Shown here piece after piece: positions 38,639-46,985 of a stretch of DNA of 64,000 nucleotides. Within the stretch, counting starts at the first letter, position 1. Every line of letters begins with the position of its first letter. A model generated the notes under the pieces. The model was not told the DNA's origin. It saw only the letters and a program-made list of their open reading frames with translations, and did not search any database. Made by a program: the position numbers and the translations under genes. The DNA lies in the IMG/VR virus record IMGVR_UViG_3300048580_000994, positions 18,430 to 82,429 of that record; one strand, written 5' to 3'. The stretch is from a virus.

Positions 38639-38764
38639 ATGACACACAAAAATTTGTTACATAAAATAATATCATGGGTTGCTGAAAAATTTATGTCAAG
38701 GGACCATATTTTTTATCTTATTGAAGAACTTCAAATAATATCCTTGTCCAAAAGAATTTCTTGA
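38639..38764 (+). CDS. Small helical protein
   Basis: 41 residues, preceded by AAAGGAG. Contains HKIISWVAEKFMSRDH. Sits between the cyclase and the cyclase remnant. Confidence 0.45.
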   Translation: MTHKNLLHKIISWVAEKFMSRDHIFYLIEELQIISLSKRIS

Positions 38765-38806
38765 TTGCAACGCACAATAAATATGTTACAATGTGGCTTA
38801 TTTTTG

Positions 38807-38913
38807 GGGAATTTAAAAAGGGAGAGTCTACCAGTCAATTATTAGAACGTATTGATTTGGTATTATATAAAGCAAAGAATGATGGGCGTAATAGGGTGTG
38901 TAAATCTGTTTGA
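38807..38913 (+). pseudogene. Remnant of a second GGDEF gene
   Basis: About 105 bases closely match the last part of the cyclase gene (38482-38586): encoded FKKGESTSQLLERIDLVLY and KAKNDGRNRVCKSV versus the intact C-terminus. No start. Points to a past duplication or gene loss. Confidence 0.7.
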
Positions 38914-38978
38914 CAATTTTACTTGACTTTTGATTTGATGATGTTATTATACCTCTGTAACATTTAATGGAGGTTTTC

Positions 38979-40082
38979 GTGGGGTATTTTTGGGTAATCG
39001 TATTGTTTCCGTTGGTTTGGCCATGGATTGCAAGGGCAATTTTTAATACAGAATTGACCTATGCAGAAATGTCGTTGAACATCGTGATCGCATTTTTGCT
39101 ATCTGCAGGTATTTATTATGGTGGGCGATATTCTTCCATGGCAGATTATGAGGTATTGAATGGTGAGGTGATTGGGAAGTCCAGGGAAATCACTTCTTGT
39201 GAACATTCCTATTCTTGTAACTGTAGGACTGTTCAGAGTTGTAGTGGTTCTGGCAAAAACCGTTCATGTTCAACTTCCACAGTTTGCGATACCTGTTATG
39301 AGCATTCCAATGATTATGACTATAGGGTTAAAAGTAATGTTGGAGATTTTTTGATTAATAGGGTTGATCGTCAGGGTGTTAGTTATCCAAAACGTTGGGT
39401 TAGCGTTAAAAATGGTGATACAGTTGCCATGCTTCATGAATATGTCAATTATGTGAAGGCAGCATCTGACAGTCTTTTTCATAATGAACTGTCGATTTTG
39501 TCCACCTTCAATGGGAAGCTACCTGCATATCCCTTGGATATCAAGGACTATCAGTATATTGACAGGGTTTTGGTTGATGGTATCACCATTCCAAATATTT
39601 CTGAATGGAACGCCAAGTTGGCTAATATTTTGAAAACATTGGGACCACAACGTCAAATGAACGTTGTTCTTGTGATTACCACTAACACCAACCCTGAGTA
39701 TGCTCAAGCATTGAAGGCATATTGGCAAGGTGGTAAGAAGAACGACGCCATTATTGTGGTAGGGGTATCTGACTATCCAACGATTGGTTGGGTTCGGGTT
39801 CTTAGTTGGTCATCTGATGATATGTTCAACGTATCCTTGCGTGACAAGATTTGGGATTTGAAGACCCTTGCTGTTGACGAAGTTATGCGGGTCATCGAGA
39901 ATGAGTCTATGACGTATTTCAAACGTCGTCCAATGGCAGAGTTTGAATACTTGAAAGACGCCATTGAGCCATCAACTTGGGTGATTGTTCTTGCTGGTGT
40001 GCTTGGTGTGGTTGTGAGTTTGGGATTAACTGTTTTATTTTGTAGGCGTGATATTGATATCAAATTTCCTTGGCAGAGATAA
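38979..40082 (+). CDS. TPM-domain-like membrane protein
   Basis: About 367 residues. Two N-terminal membrane segments, a Cys-rich insert with CxC and CxxC motifs (residues ~80-110), a TPM-like domain (QRQMNVVLVITTNTNPEYAQ, DAIIVVGVSDY), and a C-terminal membrane helix. GTG 38979 is preferred because GGAGG is well placed. ATG 38967 lacks such a site. Paired with a LemA protein, as in many T4-like phages. Confidence 0.7.
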   Translation: MGYFWVIVLFPLVWPWIARAIFNTELTYAEMSLNIVIAFLLSAGIYYGGRYSSMADYEVLNGEVIGKSREITSCEHSYSCNCRTVQSCSGSGKNRSCSTSTVCDTCYEHSNDYDYRVKSNVGDFLINRVDRQGVSYPKRWVSVKNGDTVAMLHEYVNYVKAASDSLFHNELSILSTFNGKLPAYPLDIKDYQYIDRVLVDGITIPNISEWNAKLANILKTLGPQRQMNVVLVITTNTNPEYAQALKAYWQGGKKNDAIIVVGVSDYPTIGWVRVLSWSSDDMFNVSLRDKIWDLKTLAVDEVMRVIENESMTYFKRRPMAEFEYLKDAIEPSTWVIVLAGVLGVVVSLGLTVLFCRRDIDIKFPWQR

Positions 40083-40090
40083 TTTTGCCC

Positions 40091-40119
40091 TTGACAATTT
40101 GTAAAATATGTGCTATGGT
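40091..40119 (+). promoter_or_regulatory. Sigma70-type promoter
   Basis: TTGACA, 17 bases, TATGGT, with a ~110-base leader before the LemA gene. Confidence 0.5.
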
Positions 40120-40232
40120 TTGGTATAATAGTTTAGGGGATTTTATGGCTACGATTTTTGAGTTTGCTGCATAAAATTTCACCTAATGATGGGTGTGATT
40201 GATATTTTTGACATACAGAAAAGGAGAACTAA

Positions 40233-40790
40233 ATGAGTAAAGGTTTGATTGTTGCATTGAGTATTTTGGCTGTGGTATTACTTGGTGTTGGTGTTGTTGC
40301 GACGAGCTATATTGGTGCTTACAACGCTGGTAATCGTTATGAGAACCTTCTTGAAGGTTTCAATCGGAACAATGAGAATATTTTGGCTCAGTATGGGCAG
40401 AAAATTGCTGAAGCTGCTCAGGTTCCAAAGATGCAGTCTCAAGATTTGAAGGATTTGTTTTCTGGTGCAAATGCTGCAAGGTATGGGGCTGATGGTTCCA
40501 AGGCTGCGATGCAATGGTTAAAGGAGCAGAATCCAAATCTTGACCAGAGCACCTACGTTCAACTTCAGCGTATGATTGAGGCTGGGAGAAACGAGTTCAC
40601 TGTTTCCCAAACGAAGCTGGTGGATGTTCGTCGCCAATATGAGACAGAGTTGGGGAGTTTTTATCGAGGGTTTTGGCTTGGTGTTGCTGGATACCCGAAG
40701 AAAGACCTTTCAAAGTTTGATATTGTGTCGACCGACCGTGCATCTGAAGCTTTTAGGACGAAGAAAGAAGCACCATTGCAATTGCGATAG
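40233..40790 (+). CDS. LemA-family protein
   Basis: 185 residues. N-terminal membrane anchor (IVALSILAVVLLGVGVVA), then the LemA helical core: NRNNENILAQYGQKIAEAAQ, RYGADGSKA, EAGRNEFTVSQTKLVDVRRQ, FDIVSTDRA. Sits under its own promoter after the TPM-like gene. Such pairs are common in phages and large viruses, role unknown. Confidence 0.85.
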   Translation: MSKGLIVALSILAVVLLGVGVVATSYIGAYNAGNRYENLLEGFNRNNENILAQYGQKIAEAAQVPKMQSQDLKDLFSGANAARYGADGSKAAMQWLKEQNPNLDQSTYVQLQRMIEAGRNEFTVSQTKLVDVRRQYETELGSFYRGFWLGVAGYPKKDLSKFDIVSTDRASEAFRTKKEAPLQLR

Positions 40791-40801
40791 TGAATATTAA
40801 A

Positions 40802-40828
40802 AGAAAAGCCCCCAATGGGGGCTTTTTC
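40802..40828 (+). terminator. Rho-independent terminator
   Basis: AAAAGCCCCC/GGGGGCTTTTT. Confidence 0.9.
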
Positions 40829-40873
40829 GTATTATATGATAAATAAAATTGTGACTTATTTTTGGGGAATGAA

Positions 40874-41185
40874 ATGCCGTATCGTTTTATTCTATTGGAT
40901 TCATTGGAATCATTATCGAAGGGTAATCTATTAGTTAGATTCTCCACCATATCTTGCACACAACATTTAGAAGGTGTCCCGTTAGTTAGTTTGGTATCGG
41001 ATAGGTTGGTTCGTGATGGATTAGTTGAGCCTTATCAACTGCCAATATATGATTTAATAAATCACAGCAGTACAATTTATTATAAATTATCCCACGATGG
41101 CGAACGAGTATATCGTGAAGGGATGTGGCGATATAGTAAAATGACGATGCGTGATAAAATATTGGGGAGACTTGGGATAATTTAA
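40874..41185 (+). CDS. Winged-helix-like small protein
   Basis: 103 residues from ATG 40874. Predicted helices plus a beta hairpin (STIYYKLSHDGERVYREGMW) fit a winged-helix DNA-binding fold, as in PadR/ArsR-type regulators. GATAAATA upstream. Low certainty. Confidence 0.5.
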   Translation: MPYRFILLDSLESLSKGNLLVRFSTISCTQHLEGVPLVSLVSDRLVRDGLVEPYQLPIYDLINHSSTIYYKLSHDGERVYREGMWRYSKMTMRDKILGRLGII

Positions 41186-41401
41186 AAACTGCGATTTTTT
41201 AGTCATATCAGCCATGATTTTGGGAAAATGACTAAATATTAGTAACAATGAATGAATTCTTTGTTGGGGTCGTGCCCAACCATTGTTGCGTAGAAAATGT
41301 TGGTACATGTCCTGCCTATCCTGGCGACAAGAATTTTGCTACACAATCTCCTTGACCAACATTTAAGATTGTTTTCGGAACAATTCAAAACCGAGTAGCT
41401 G
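41186..41401 (+). other. Non-coding region, possible small RNA
   Basis: AAATGTTGGT (about 41297) pairs with ACCAACATTT (about 41356), preceded by a GTTGGG/CCCAAC hairpin. A 35-codon ORF from 41248 has no ribosome site. It ends in a terminator. An RNA gene seems at least as likely as a peptide. Confidence 0.4.
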
Positions 41402-41438
41402 AAAAGCCCCTTCTTTATTCTTAGAAGGGGCTTTTTTA
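41401..41438 (+). terminator. Bidirectional terminator
   Basis: AAAAGCCCCTTCT/AGAAGGGGCTTTT. Confidence 0.85.
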
Positions 41439-41442
41439 ATTT

Positions 41443-41775
41443 TCAACCAAAGTCGTGACGATCTCGTTCTTCATCGTCCATCAGCCCATATTCTCCATCA
41501 TCCCGAATAAAGGCGTCTGAACCATACATGGGCTGGATTGCAGCCCAATCCTTGGTATTGGGGGAATATTCTGATAGGGTGTGTAGGAACCGTCCAGCTT
41601 CATCGTTAGTCTTGAATGATGGTTCTGACAAAACCTTACGTTCACCTCGATCATTTGTGGCACGAATATAGAATAGCGAGCCATAAATTTCCCCACGAGG
41701 ATTATCATAATCTGCGAATTCAGGATCGGTCCTGACGCAAACAATATCCTCCATGACTTCAAAATTCCACTTCAT
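41443..41775 (-). CDS. Protein of unknown function
   Basis: 110 residues, acidic, beta-rich start (GSLFYIRATNDRGERKVL) and an Asp/Glu-rich tail. Second gene of a two-gene minus-strand operon. Confidence 0.6.
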   Translation of the reverse strand: MKWNFEVMEDIVCVRTDPEFADYDNPRGEIYGSLFYIRATNDRGERKVLSEPSFKTNDEAGRFLHTLSEYSPNTKDWAAIQPMYGSDAFIRDDGEYGLMDDEERDRHDFG

Positions 41776-41777
41776 GA

Positions 41778-42095
41778 TTAGTCCTCCATTTCGTCATTAA
41801 TGCGGTCATAATATCTCTGCTCATCAAGCCAATTCTCAAAATGCTCGTTCTCGGTCAACCCTTCACGATCAACCCCCTGCCCGATACCAATATAATCACC
41901 ATTTGCATTATAGGCAGAGTAACCATAACTATCAAAACCATCAGAGTCATAGTTGCCGAACATAGTCTCAGTATCATACTCGATACCAGCAGCCTTCATT
42001 TCTGGGTTCCACTCAGTGGGAATCTCACCCTTGGCGTTATAGATAAACTCACGCTCATGGCGGGGAAGGGTGGGGCTATATTTCCCATAAGACAT
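41778..42095 (-). CDS. Acidic protein of unknown function
   Basis: 105 residues, rich in Asp, Glu, Tyr and Asn, with repeats like YSAYNANGDYIG. GGGAG precedes the ATG. Two bases from the next gene. Confidence 0.6.
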   Translation of the reverse strand: MSYGKYSPTLPRHEREFIYNAKGEIPTEWNPEMKAAGIEYDTETMFGNYDSDGFDSYGYSAYNANGDYIGIGQGVDREGLTENEHFENWLDEQRYYDRINDEMED

Positions 42096-42122
42096 TTTGG
42101 TTACTCCCTAAATTGTCCTTAC

Positions 42123-42150
42123 AGTATAACAGGATTTTTCATAAAGTCAA
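42123..42150 (-). promoter_or_regulatory. Sigma70-type promoter (minus strand)
   Basis: TTGACT, 16 bases with AAATCCTG, TATACT, then GGACAATTTAGGGAG, the same module as on the plus strand near 57 kb. Confidence 0.8.
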
Positions 42151-42259
42151 CAGGTATTTTGTCTGCATACCATCTATCCATTTTTGATGATAGATTTCTC
42201 TTGCACTGCAACATAAATAGATATATAATAACCAAAGTTAAATAGAGAGGTTTTTTAAA

Positions 42260-42832
42260 ATGACAACTATTGTGTTTTTACATGGCGCGAATTCCAGTGA
42301 TAAATCGTTTAATTATATCAGGGCAAGATTGCCTAAACATACATCTGTACCATTAGAGTATGATACTAAGACTCCATTGGTGGAAAATATTGAACGAATA
42401 AAAGAGTCCATACTGGCTGTATCAAAGGATGATATTTCGATTGTTTCCCATAGCCTTGGGGGTGTTATAGCTGTGTCTGTGGCGAAAGAAATACCTGCCA
42501 TTAAAAAAATAGTTACAATGTCTACCCCATTTGGTGGGAGTCAATCTGCAGACATTTTAAAGTGGATGTTCCACAATAGCCAGTTATTAAAGGATATCTC
42601 TACCACAAATCCAGTCATATCCAATTTATCTAAGCGTGAAGATTTGGAAGTGTTGTCGTTTGTGTCTACCCTTGGTGCCAGTGATTTTATCAAGGGTGAG
42701 AACGATGGTGTGGTGACTTTGGAAAGTATGAAGTCATTATCTGGACCAACATATAAAGAAGTACCAACCAATCACTTTGAGATATTGTTAGACGATAGTG
42801 TTGTTGACGATATTAAAAAATTCTTATTTTGA
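42260..42832 (+). CDS. Alpha/beta hydrolase (lipase/esterase-like)
   Basis: 190 residues. FLHGANSSDKSF gives the oxyanion-loop region, IVSHSLGG the nucleophile elbow, ENDGVV the acid and NHFEIL the catalytic His. The fold resembles small PGAP1/triacylglycerol-lipase-like hydrolases. It may cleave an ester in lipid or polysaccharide. No signal peptide, so it acts inside the cell unless carried in the virion. Confidence 0.83.
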   Translation: MTTIVFLHGANSSDKSFNYIRARLPKHTSVPLEYDTKTPLVENIERIKESILAVSKDDISIVSHSLGGVIAVSVAKEIPAIKKIVTMSTPFGGSQSADILKWMFHNSQLLKDISTTNPVISNLSKREDLEVLSFVSTLGASDFIKGENDGVVTLESMKSLSGPTYKEVPTNHFEILLDDSVVDDIKKFLF

Positions 42833-42845
42833 AAAGGAGACTATT

Positions 42846-42995
42846 ATGAAAGAGAATAATACAGAAAGTTCATTTGACCTTGAGGTTAAGACTTTGTTTG
42901 ACAACATGTTAAAATATGCCCAATTGACATTGGATGAAAAGTATGACAAGATTCTTTATGAATTTGACAAGGAACAACCAACCTTGGAAAAATAA
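42846..42995 (+). CDS. Small acidic helical protein
   Basis: 49 residues, preceded by AAAAGGAG. Helical with LEVKTLFDNMLKYAQL. Possibly works with the hydrolase. Confidence 0.55.
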   Translation: MKENNTESSFDLEVKTLFDNMLKYAQLTLDEKYDKILYEFDKEQPTLEK

Positions 42996-43058
42996 CATTT
43001 GACATTTCCCCATTAACTTGGTATGTTGGGTTAGTATAACGAACGTGGAGTATCTGAC

Positions 43059-43241
43059 ATGAATATGTGGTCTGAACGAGAAGATGCAGAGAGAGAAGCC
43101 CTTTGGAAGAAAGTGGCTGAATTAGCTTCAATGCTTGGTGTGAAAATTCATCCAAATCTTGGGCTGAATGTTGAACCAAAATCCACTGATGAATTTGGGC
43201 ATTCAATGTCTGGGCGATATGACAATGGTGGTTGGCGATAA
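43059..43241 (+). CDS. Small protein of unknown function
   Basis: 60 residues. An N-terminal charged helix and a Gly/Asn-rich end. GGAG upstream. Overlaps the next start. Confidence 0.55.
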   Translation: MNMWSEREDAEREALWKKVAELASMLGVKIHPNLGLNVEPKSTDEFGHSMSGRYDNGGWR

Positions 43242-43546
43242 TGGCAATGAAATATGGCTGGTATTCCCCAGCAGCATTCAAAAAATTTTCGTCAAAAAGG
43301 CAGCATGACTTGGATAAAGTTTTATATGACCTCATGGTAACGTTGACTTCTGATATGTCAGAAGTAGAACACACCATTATAGGACATGGGCATTATATCC
43401 AAATTGGACCAAACAACGAGCGAGTAACTTGTTGGACTGATGATGAAGAAGGTGCTGACTATAAATGGGAAGACAAGATTTTGGTTGGATATTTTGAACC
43501 AAATTCTTTCAAATCTGTAAAAATCCCTATTGACAAACGCAGCTAA
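43241..43546 (+). CDS. Protein of unknown function
   Basis: 101 residues from ATG 43241 (TAATG overlap). Contains EHTIIGHGHYIQIG and a Trp/Asp-rich end. Unknown. Confidence 0.58.
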   Translation: MAMKYGWYSPAAFKKFSSKRQHDLDKVLYDLMVTLTSDMSEVEHTIIGHGHYIQIGPNNERVTCWTDDEEGADYKWEDKILVGYFEPNSFKSVKIPIDKRS

Positions 43547-43588
43547 ACCAACTATAATCTTTTCATAAACATTGGAAGGGAAATCAAA

Positions 43589-43807
43589 ATGTCTAACACA
43601 GTTTCTGTTCTTTGCCCAGATGGCAAGACCCGCCAAGCCACAATCACTTCTGTCGATTGTCTCCACACCAATATCTCGTTGCGTTTGGGGCACAACCAAA
43701 AGTCTTATAAGGGCATCCTTGTTGATGGCAAGTTCATGCCTCGTGCTGGTGGGACCAATGGTATGTTTTTCAAAAACATTCCTGTCGAGTTCAGGCACTG
43801 GATTTAG
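43589..43807 (+). CDS. Small protein of unknown function
   Basis: 72 residues, beta-rich (SNTVSVLCPDGKTRQATIT). Preceded by GGAAGGG and a sigma70-type promoter (TTGACA near 43530). Confidence 0.6.
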   Translation: MSNTVSVLCPDGKTRQATITSVDCLHTNISLRLGHNQKSYKGILVDGKFMPRAGGTNGMFFKNIPVEFRHWI

Positions 43808-43852
43808 TTTTAAAATTGGTACAAACGATTTAGTAAAAATGGGATGGGGGTA

Positions 43853-44059
43853 ATGGATTTTTCACCTGATTATGCAAGAAAATATTCATCGAGATATCTA
43901 ACTGAAAAACAATTTAATCAAAAATATGTTAGGGAAACCATCCCTATTAAAAAAGAAGATTTGGTTGTTTTGAAACCTGTCAATAAGATAGATATTCCGA
44001 CGAAAGATGAAATGGACCCAACTGCTTTACCGGGGACGTATGTGAACGTTCAGATTTGA
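43853..44059 (+). CDS. Small protein of unknown function
   Basis: 68 residues from ATG 43853. Basic N-terminus and an extended, Pro/Asp-rich C-terminus. Confidence 0.52.
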   Translation: MDFSPDYARKYSSRYLTEKQFNQKYVRETIPIKKEDLVVLKPVNKIDIPTKDEMDPTALPGTYVNVQI

Positions 44060-44067
44060 TATCTTGA

Positions 44068-44943
44068 TTATTTGTTAATCCACCCATCTGATAAGGTTCC
44101 ATCTTCGTACATGACTTTCTGTGGGGTAGCTTTGAAATATTTTTTAAAAACATGTCTAAATAATACTTTACAAAAATCAAAAAATCCAGCTTCACGTTGA
44201 CCTTCTGGTTGAACATTAAAACAAGAACGTTTTAATAACACTTTTGACTTTACATTCCAATGGTGGGAAATATCTGTTTGACAACCAAATGCGAAAGGTG
44301 ATTTCATTTTTATTCCCATTATTTTTTCATATGGTATAAATTCATCGCCGGGAACATTTTGGAGTTCGTTTAATTTAATTTCCCCTACACCAAAAGATGA
44401 CAATAACTCTATAGCTTTTCTCAATTCTTCTTTAGTGTCGAGTTCCCCTTTAACGATGTTGAGATTGATTCGTATTTTATGCCCATATTTTTCAGAAATT
44501 TCTTTTAATTGTTGGATTCGATTATGTTTGGACGATGCTTTTAGGATTTCGTTATTTCGTCCCCAATCATAATGTTGGATTGAAACGTTTATACCATCAA
44601 TCAATTCCAACACCCCTTGAACATCTGGATTCCAAATCATGGCTGCTTTTGGTAGGGAAGTTGTCATGAAAATTTCTTTCAAACGTGGACGAACACCTTG
44701 GACATAATGGAGTAATTTTTTTGGGTTGAGAAAAGGTTCACCACCAAGGATCAAAATGGTTTCACAGCCACTTTTCAAAGTGTTGTTGATCATATTTTCA
44801 ACATCTTGTCCTTGATTATCAATTCCATCTCGTTCAATACAAAATGAACAATCGTTATCACAAGATTTGATAAATCTTATGTCTAATGAATTATAGAATT
44901 TACCATCACAAGAATTAATCTTGAGGGGGTTTTTTAGTGGCAT
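44068..44943 (-). CDS. Radical SAM enzyme, candidate RiPP maturase
   Basis: 291 residues. SCDNDCSFC is the CxxxCxxC [4Fe-4S] site, LILGGEPFLNP the SAM-binding GGE motif, and INVSIQHYD and IRINLNIV are barrel strands. Further Cys (CQTD, KRSCF, FCKVL) in the last third could hold an auxiliary cluster. It has no closely recognisable metabolic family. It overlaps by ten bases the Cys/His-rich small protein upstream, so the two are translationally coupled and the small protein is the likely substrate. Confidence 0.85.
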   Translation of the reverse strand: MPLKNPLKINSCDGKFYNSLDIRFIKSCDNDCSFCIERDGIDNQGQDVENMINNTLKSGCETILILGGEPFLNPKKLLHYVQGVRPRLKEIFMTTSLPKAAMIWNPDVQGVLELIDGINVSIQHYDWGRNNEILKASSKHNRIQQLKEISEKYGHKIRINLNIVKGELDTKEELRKAIELLSSFGVGEIKLNELQNVPGDEFIPYEKIMGIKMKSPFAFGCQTDISHHWNVKSKVLLKRSCFNVQPEGQREAGFFDFCKVLFRHVFKKYFKATPQKVMYEDGTLSDGWINK

Positions 44944-45269
44944 CCACCACTCCAGCCCATTCTGCTACTTTTGGTTTGATGACAAGCTACAGCTTTTTTC
45001 TTTTTATCTATGGCTGGTTTTTTTGGTTTTGGACTATTTTCAAGTTCTTCATCATCTTCTTCGATTAGTTCGTCTTTGTCTAATCTACCATGACAACCAC
45101 CACCATGACAACCTGCAGATTCATTAATAAGGTCAATTAAATTGATCCACAATTTTTTATCTTTCTTGGTATAAGCTTCTGTTAAAGCATTGATGATTTT
45201 GTCTTTTAAAGATGGTTGTGTTTCAACGTCAACACTTTCCATTAATTTTCTCATATCTTGTGAACCCAT
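44934..45269 (-). CDS. Cys/His-rich candidate RiPP precursor
   Basis: 111 residues from ATG 45269 (TAGGAG seven bases upstream). Leader-like N-terminal half (GSQDMRKLMESVDVE, then a charged helix), a mid motif AGCHGGGCHGR, an acidic/Lys linker, and a C-terminal ACHQTK...GWSGGCH ending on the last residue. Three CH pairs and a free C-terminal Cys-His look like a modification core. The N-terminal DMRKLME is shared with 19091 and may instead target the prohead. A late-type TGATAAATTATA box lies upstream. Confidence 0.72.
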   Translation of the reverse strand: MGSQDMRKLMESVDVETQPSLKDKIINALTEAYTKKDKKLWINLIDLINESAGCHGGGCHGRLDKDELIEEDDEELENSPKPKKPAIDKKKKAVACHQTKSSRMGWSGGCH

Positions 45270-45371
45270 AATTAATCTCCTAAATAGTTGGTATAATTTA
45301 TTTATCATTTTGTTGACATATTGTGATTCTTATTATAGGATAATATATTATAGATGATGGAGGCAATATTT

Positions 45372-45845
45372 ATGTGTATGCAATGTATAGTGAACCCGTT
45401 ATATTGGTATGATGTTTTGCCAGGTTGGACGTTGATTCGTGCCAGACGTAAAGATGATGGTGAAATGAATGTTGGTGATTGGGGATTAGTGACAATCAAC
45501 GACCCTGATTTTATTTGGAAATCAACACCAAAAATGGACCCGAAATTCGAAATGACTGAAGAGGAAGAAGATAAATTTTGGGACCAAAACCCCGACTACG
45601 ATTCTATGCTACCGGATGATTTTTTGGATGCATTTGATAATTCTAGTGTTATGACTTCTTGGGAGTTGGTCGATGCAGCTATAAAGGCTGGGTATAATCA
45701 AGAAAAACATGGATGTGATGTTAAAAATTGGTTATTTCATTATTTGGCTTGTTGGATTCGAGATCATGAGCCAACTGTTGAAGAAGACCCATTTCCAAAT
45801 TTGGATGGAATGGTTGAACATAATTATGATTTAGGAAAGGAATAA
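45372..45845 (+). CDS. Acidic protein of unknown function
   Basis: 157 residues from ATG 45372 (GGAGG upstream). CMQC near the start, many acidic residues and Trp. Unknown. Confidence 0.6.
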   Translation: MCMQCIVNPLYWYDVLPGWTLIRARRKDDGEMNVGDWGLVTINDPDFIWKSTPKMDPKFEMTEEEEDKFWDQNPDYDSMLPDDFLDAFDNSSVMTSWELVDAAIKAGYNQEKHGCDVKNWLFHYLACWIRDHEPTVEEDPFPNLDGMVEHNYDLGKE

Positions 45846-45848
45846 CAA

Positions 45849-46286
45849 ATGGCTAATTATACAACAGCACATTTTAGAAAAAATAAAAAAATTACAGAAC
45901 AACAAATTGAACAAACTTTGTTGGATGCTATCAAATGGAAAGAAATAACTTTGAAGGATAGTGGTGTTGGTGTTTGGGAAATCCAATATAACGGAGAGTA
46001 TGCAGGAAGAATTTCATTTGGGAATAATGAATTGACTTGGCCACATCGAGGGGAAATGATAATTGAATGGTTGTTAGGGTATATTGGGGAATATACAGCT
46101 GAAAAAATGGGTGCTTATAAGATGACAGATGAGGGGGTTGATGATGTTTGGAAACCTAAATTTCATAATGAATATCCAGTATACTCTAAATATTATAACA
46201 TGATGCATTCTTTTATTATTAAAAAACGCCCATTTTTGAAATTTATGTTTATACCAGAAAAAGAATATGTGAAAATTTTTGGATAG
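45849..46286 (+). CDS. Protein of unknown function
   Basis: 145 residues, three bases after the previous gene. Contains WEIQYNGEYAGRISFGNN. Mixed alpha/beta. Confidence 0.6.
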   Translation: MANYTTAHFRKNKKITEQQIEQTLLDAIKWKEITLKDSGVGVWEIQYNGEYAGRISFGNNELTWPHRGEMIIEWLLGYIGEYTAEKMGAYKMTDEGVDDVWKPKFHNEYPVYSKYYNMMHSFIIKKRPFLKFMFIPEKEYVKIFG

Positions 46287-46300
46287 TGAGGTAATTAATA

Positions 46301-46503
46301 TGAAGATAACATTTCATCAATCTGTCGTATCATTGGTAAATTTTTGATGGGACGAAAAAGATTGGACATATTTTCAAATCAAATGATTTATACAATGCTC
46401 ATTTGTATGAAGATGGTTCTGTGATTTCTGGAAAACTTTTAAGAGATGTTAAATCACAAGTTAGAGATAAATATAAATATAAATATAAATATAAAGATAA
46501 ATA
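46301..46503 (+). pseudogene. Frameshifted small gene
   Basis: ATG 46301 runs 15 codons to a stop at TTTTTGA. Removing one T of the five-T run joins it to a 50-codon frame (GTKKIGHIFKSNDLYNAHLY...) ending in a DKYKYKYKYK repeat. The DNA repeat AAATAT (46469-46494) underlies that tail. Confidence 0.6.
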
Positions 46504-46527
46504 ACGTTTTATAATGGAGATATGATT

Positions 46528-46905
46528 ATGAGATATAATGAATTTGGTGGTGAAATAGCTAAAAAAGAAAAAAGGTCTTTCTTGATTAACCAATATAATA
46601 ATGAATTTGATGATATGGTTTCTTTTATAGGTTGCGTCGAAGATGTTGAAAGATTGTTCGGTATAGAGTTTGCTTGTGCTGTTGAAAATGGTGTTCCATT
46701 GTTTTTATCACAAAGCGACGAAATCATTGACAAATATGATGGGGAAGTTATTGACACGATTTTTAAATACAACGGGAAAGTGGTTGATACTTCTGTAAAC
46801 CCTTGTAGGTTTGAATTTTTATACAATGCAGACGCCCACAGGGATGGTAGTGAAGAGTTCACCAAGCCAAAAATTATTATTACAGGCAAAGGTTCTCGTT
46901 CTTAA
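46528..46905 (+). CDS. Protein of unknown function
   Basis: 125 residues from ATG 46528 (GGAG upstream). Start RYNEFGGEIAKKEKR, then an alpha/beta region. Unknown. Confidence 0.6.
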   Translation: MRYNEFGGEIAKKEKRSFLINQYNNEFDDMVSFIGCVEDVERLFGIEFACAVENGVPLFLSQSDEIIDKYDGEVIDTIFKYNGKVVDTSVNPCRFEFLYNADAHRDGSEEFTKPKIIITGKGSRS

Positions 46906-46928
46906 TACAGAAATGATTTTTATTTTCG

Positions 46929-46956
46929 TTGACATTTCCAAAAATCCTGTTATACT
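46929..46956 (+). promoter_or_regulatory. Sigma70-type promoter
   Basis: TTGACA, 16 bases including AAATCCTGT, TATACT. Confidence 0.78.
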
Positions 46957-46985
46957 TTACCTAACAATTAGGGAAGATGGGAAAA

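Noticed and set aside
41248-41355. 35-codon ORF starting MNEFFVG.
   Set aside because: No ribosome site, and a long inverted repeat runs through it. Kept only as a non-coding region.
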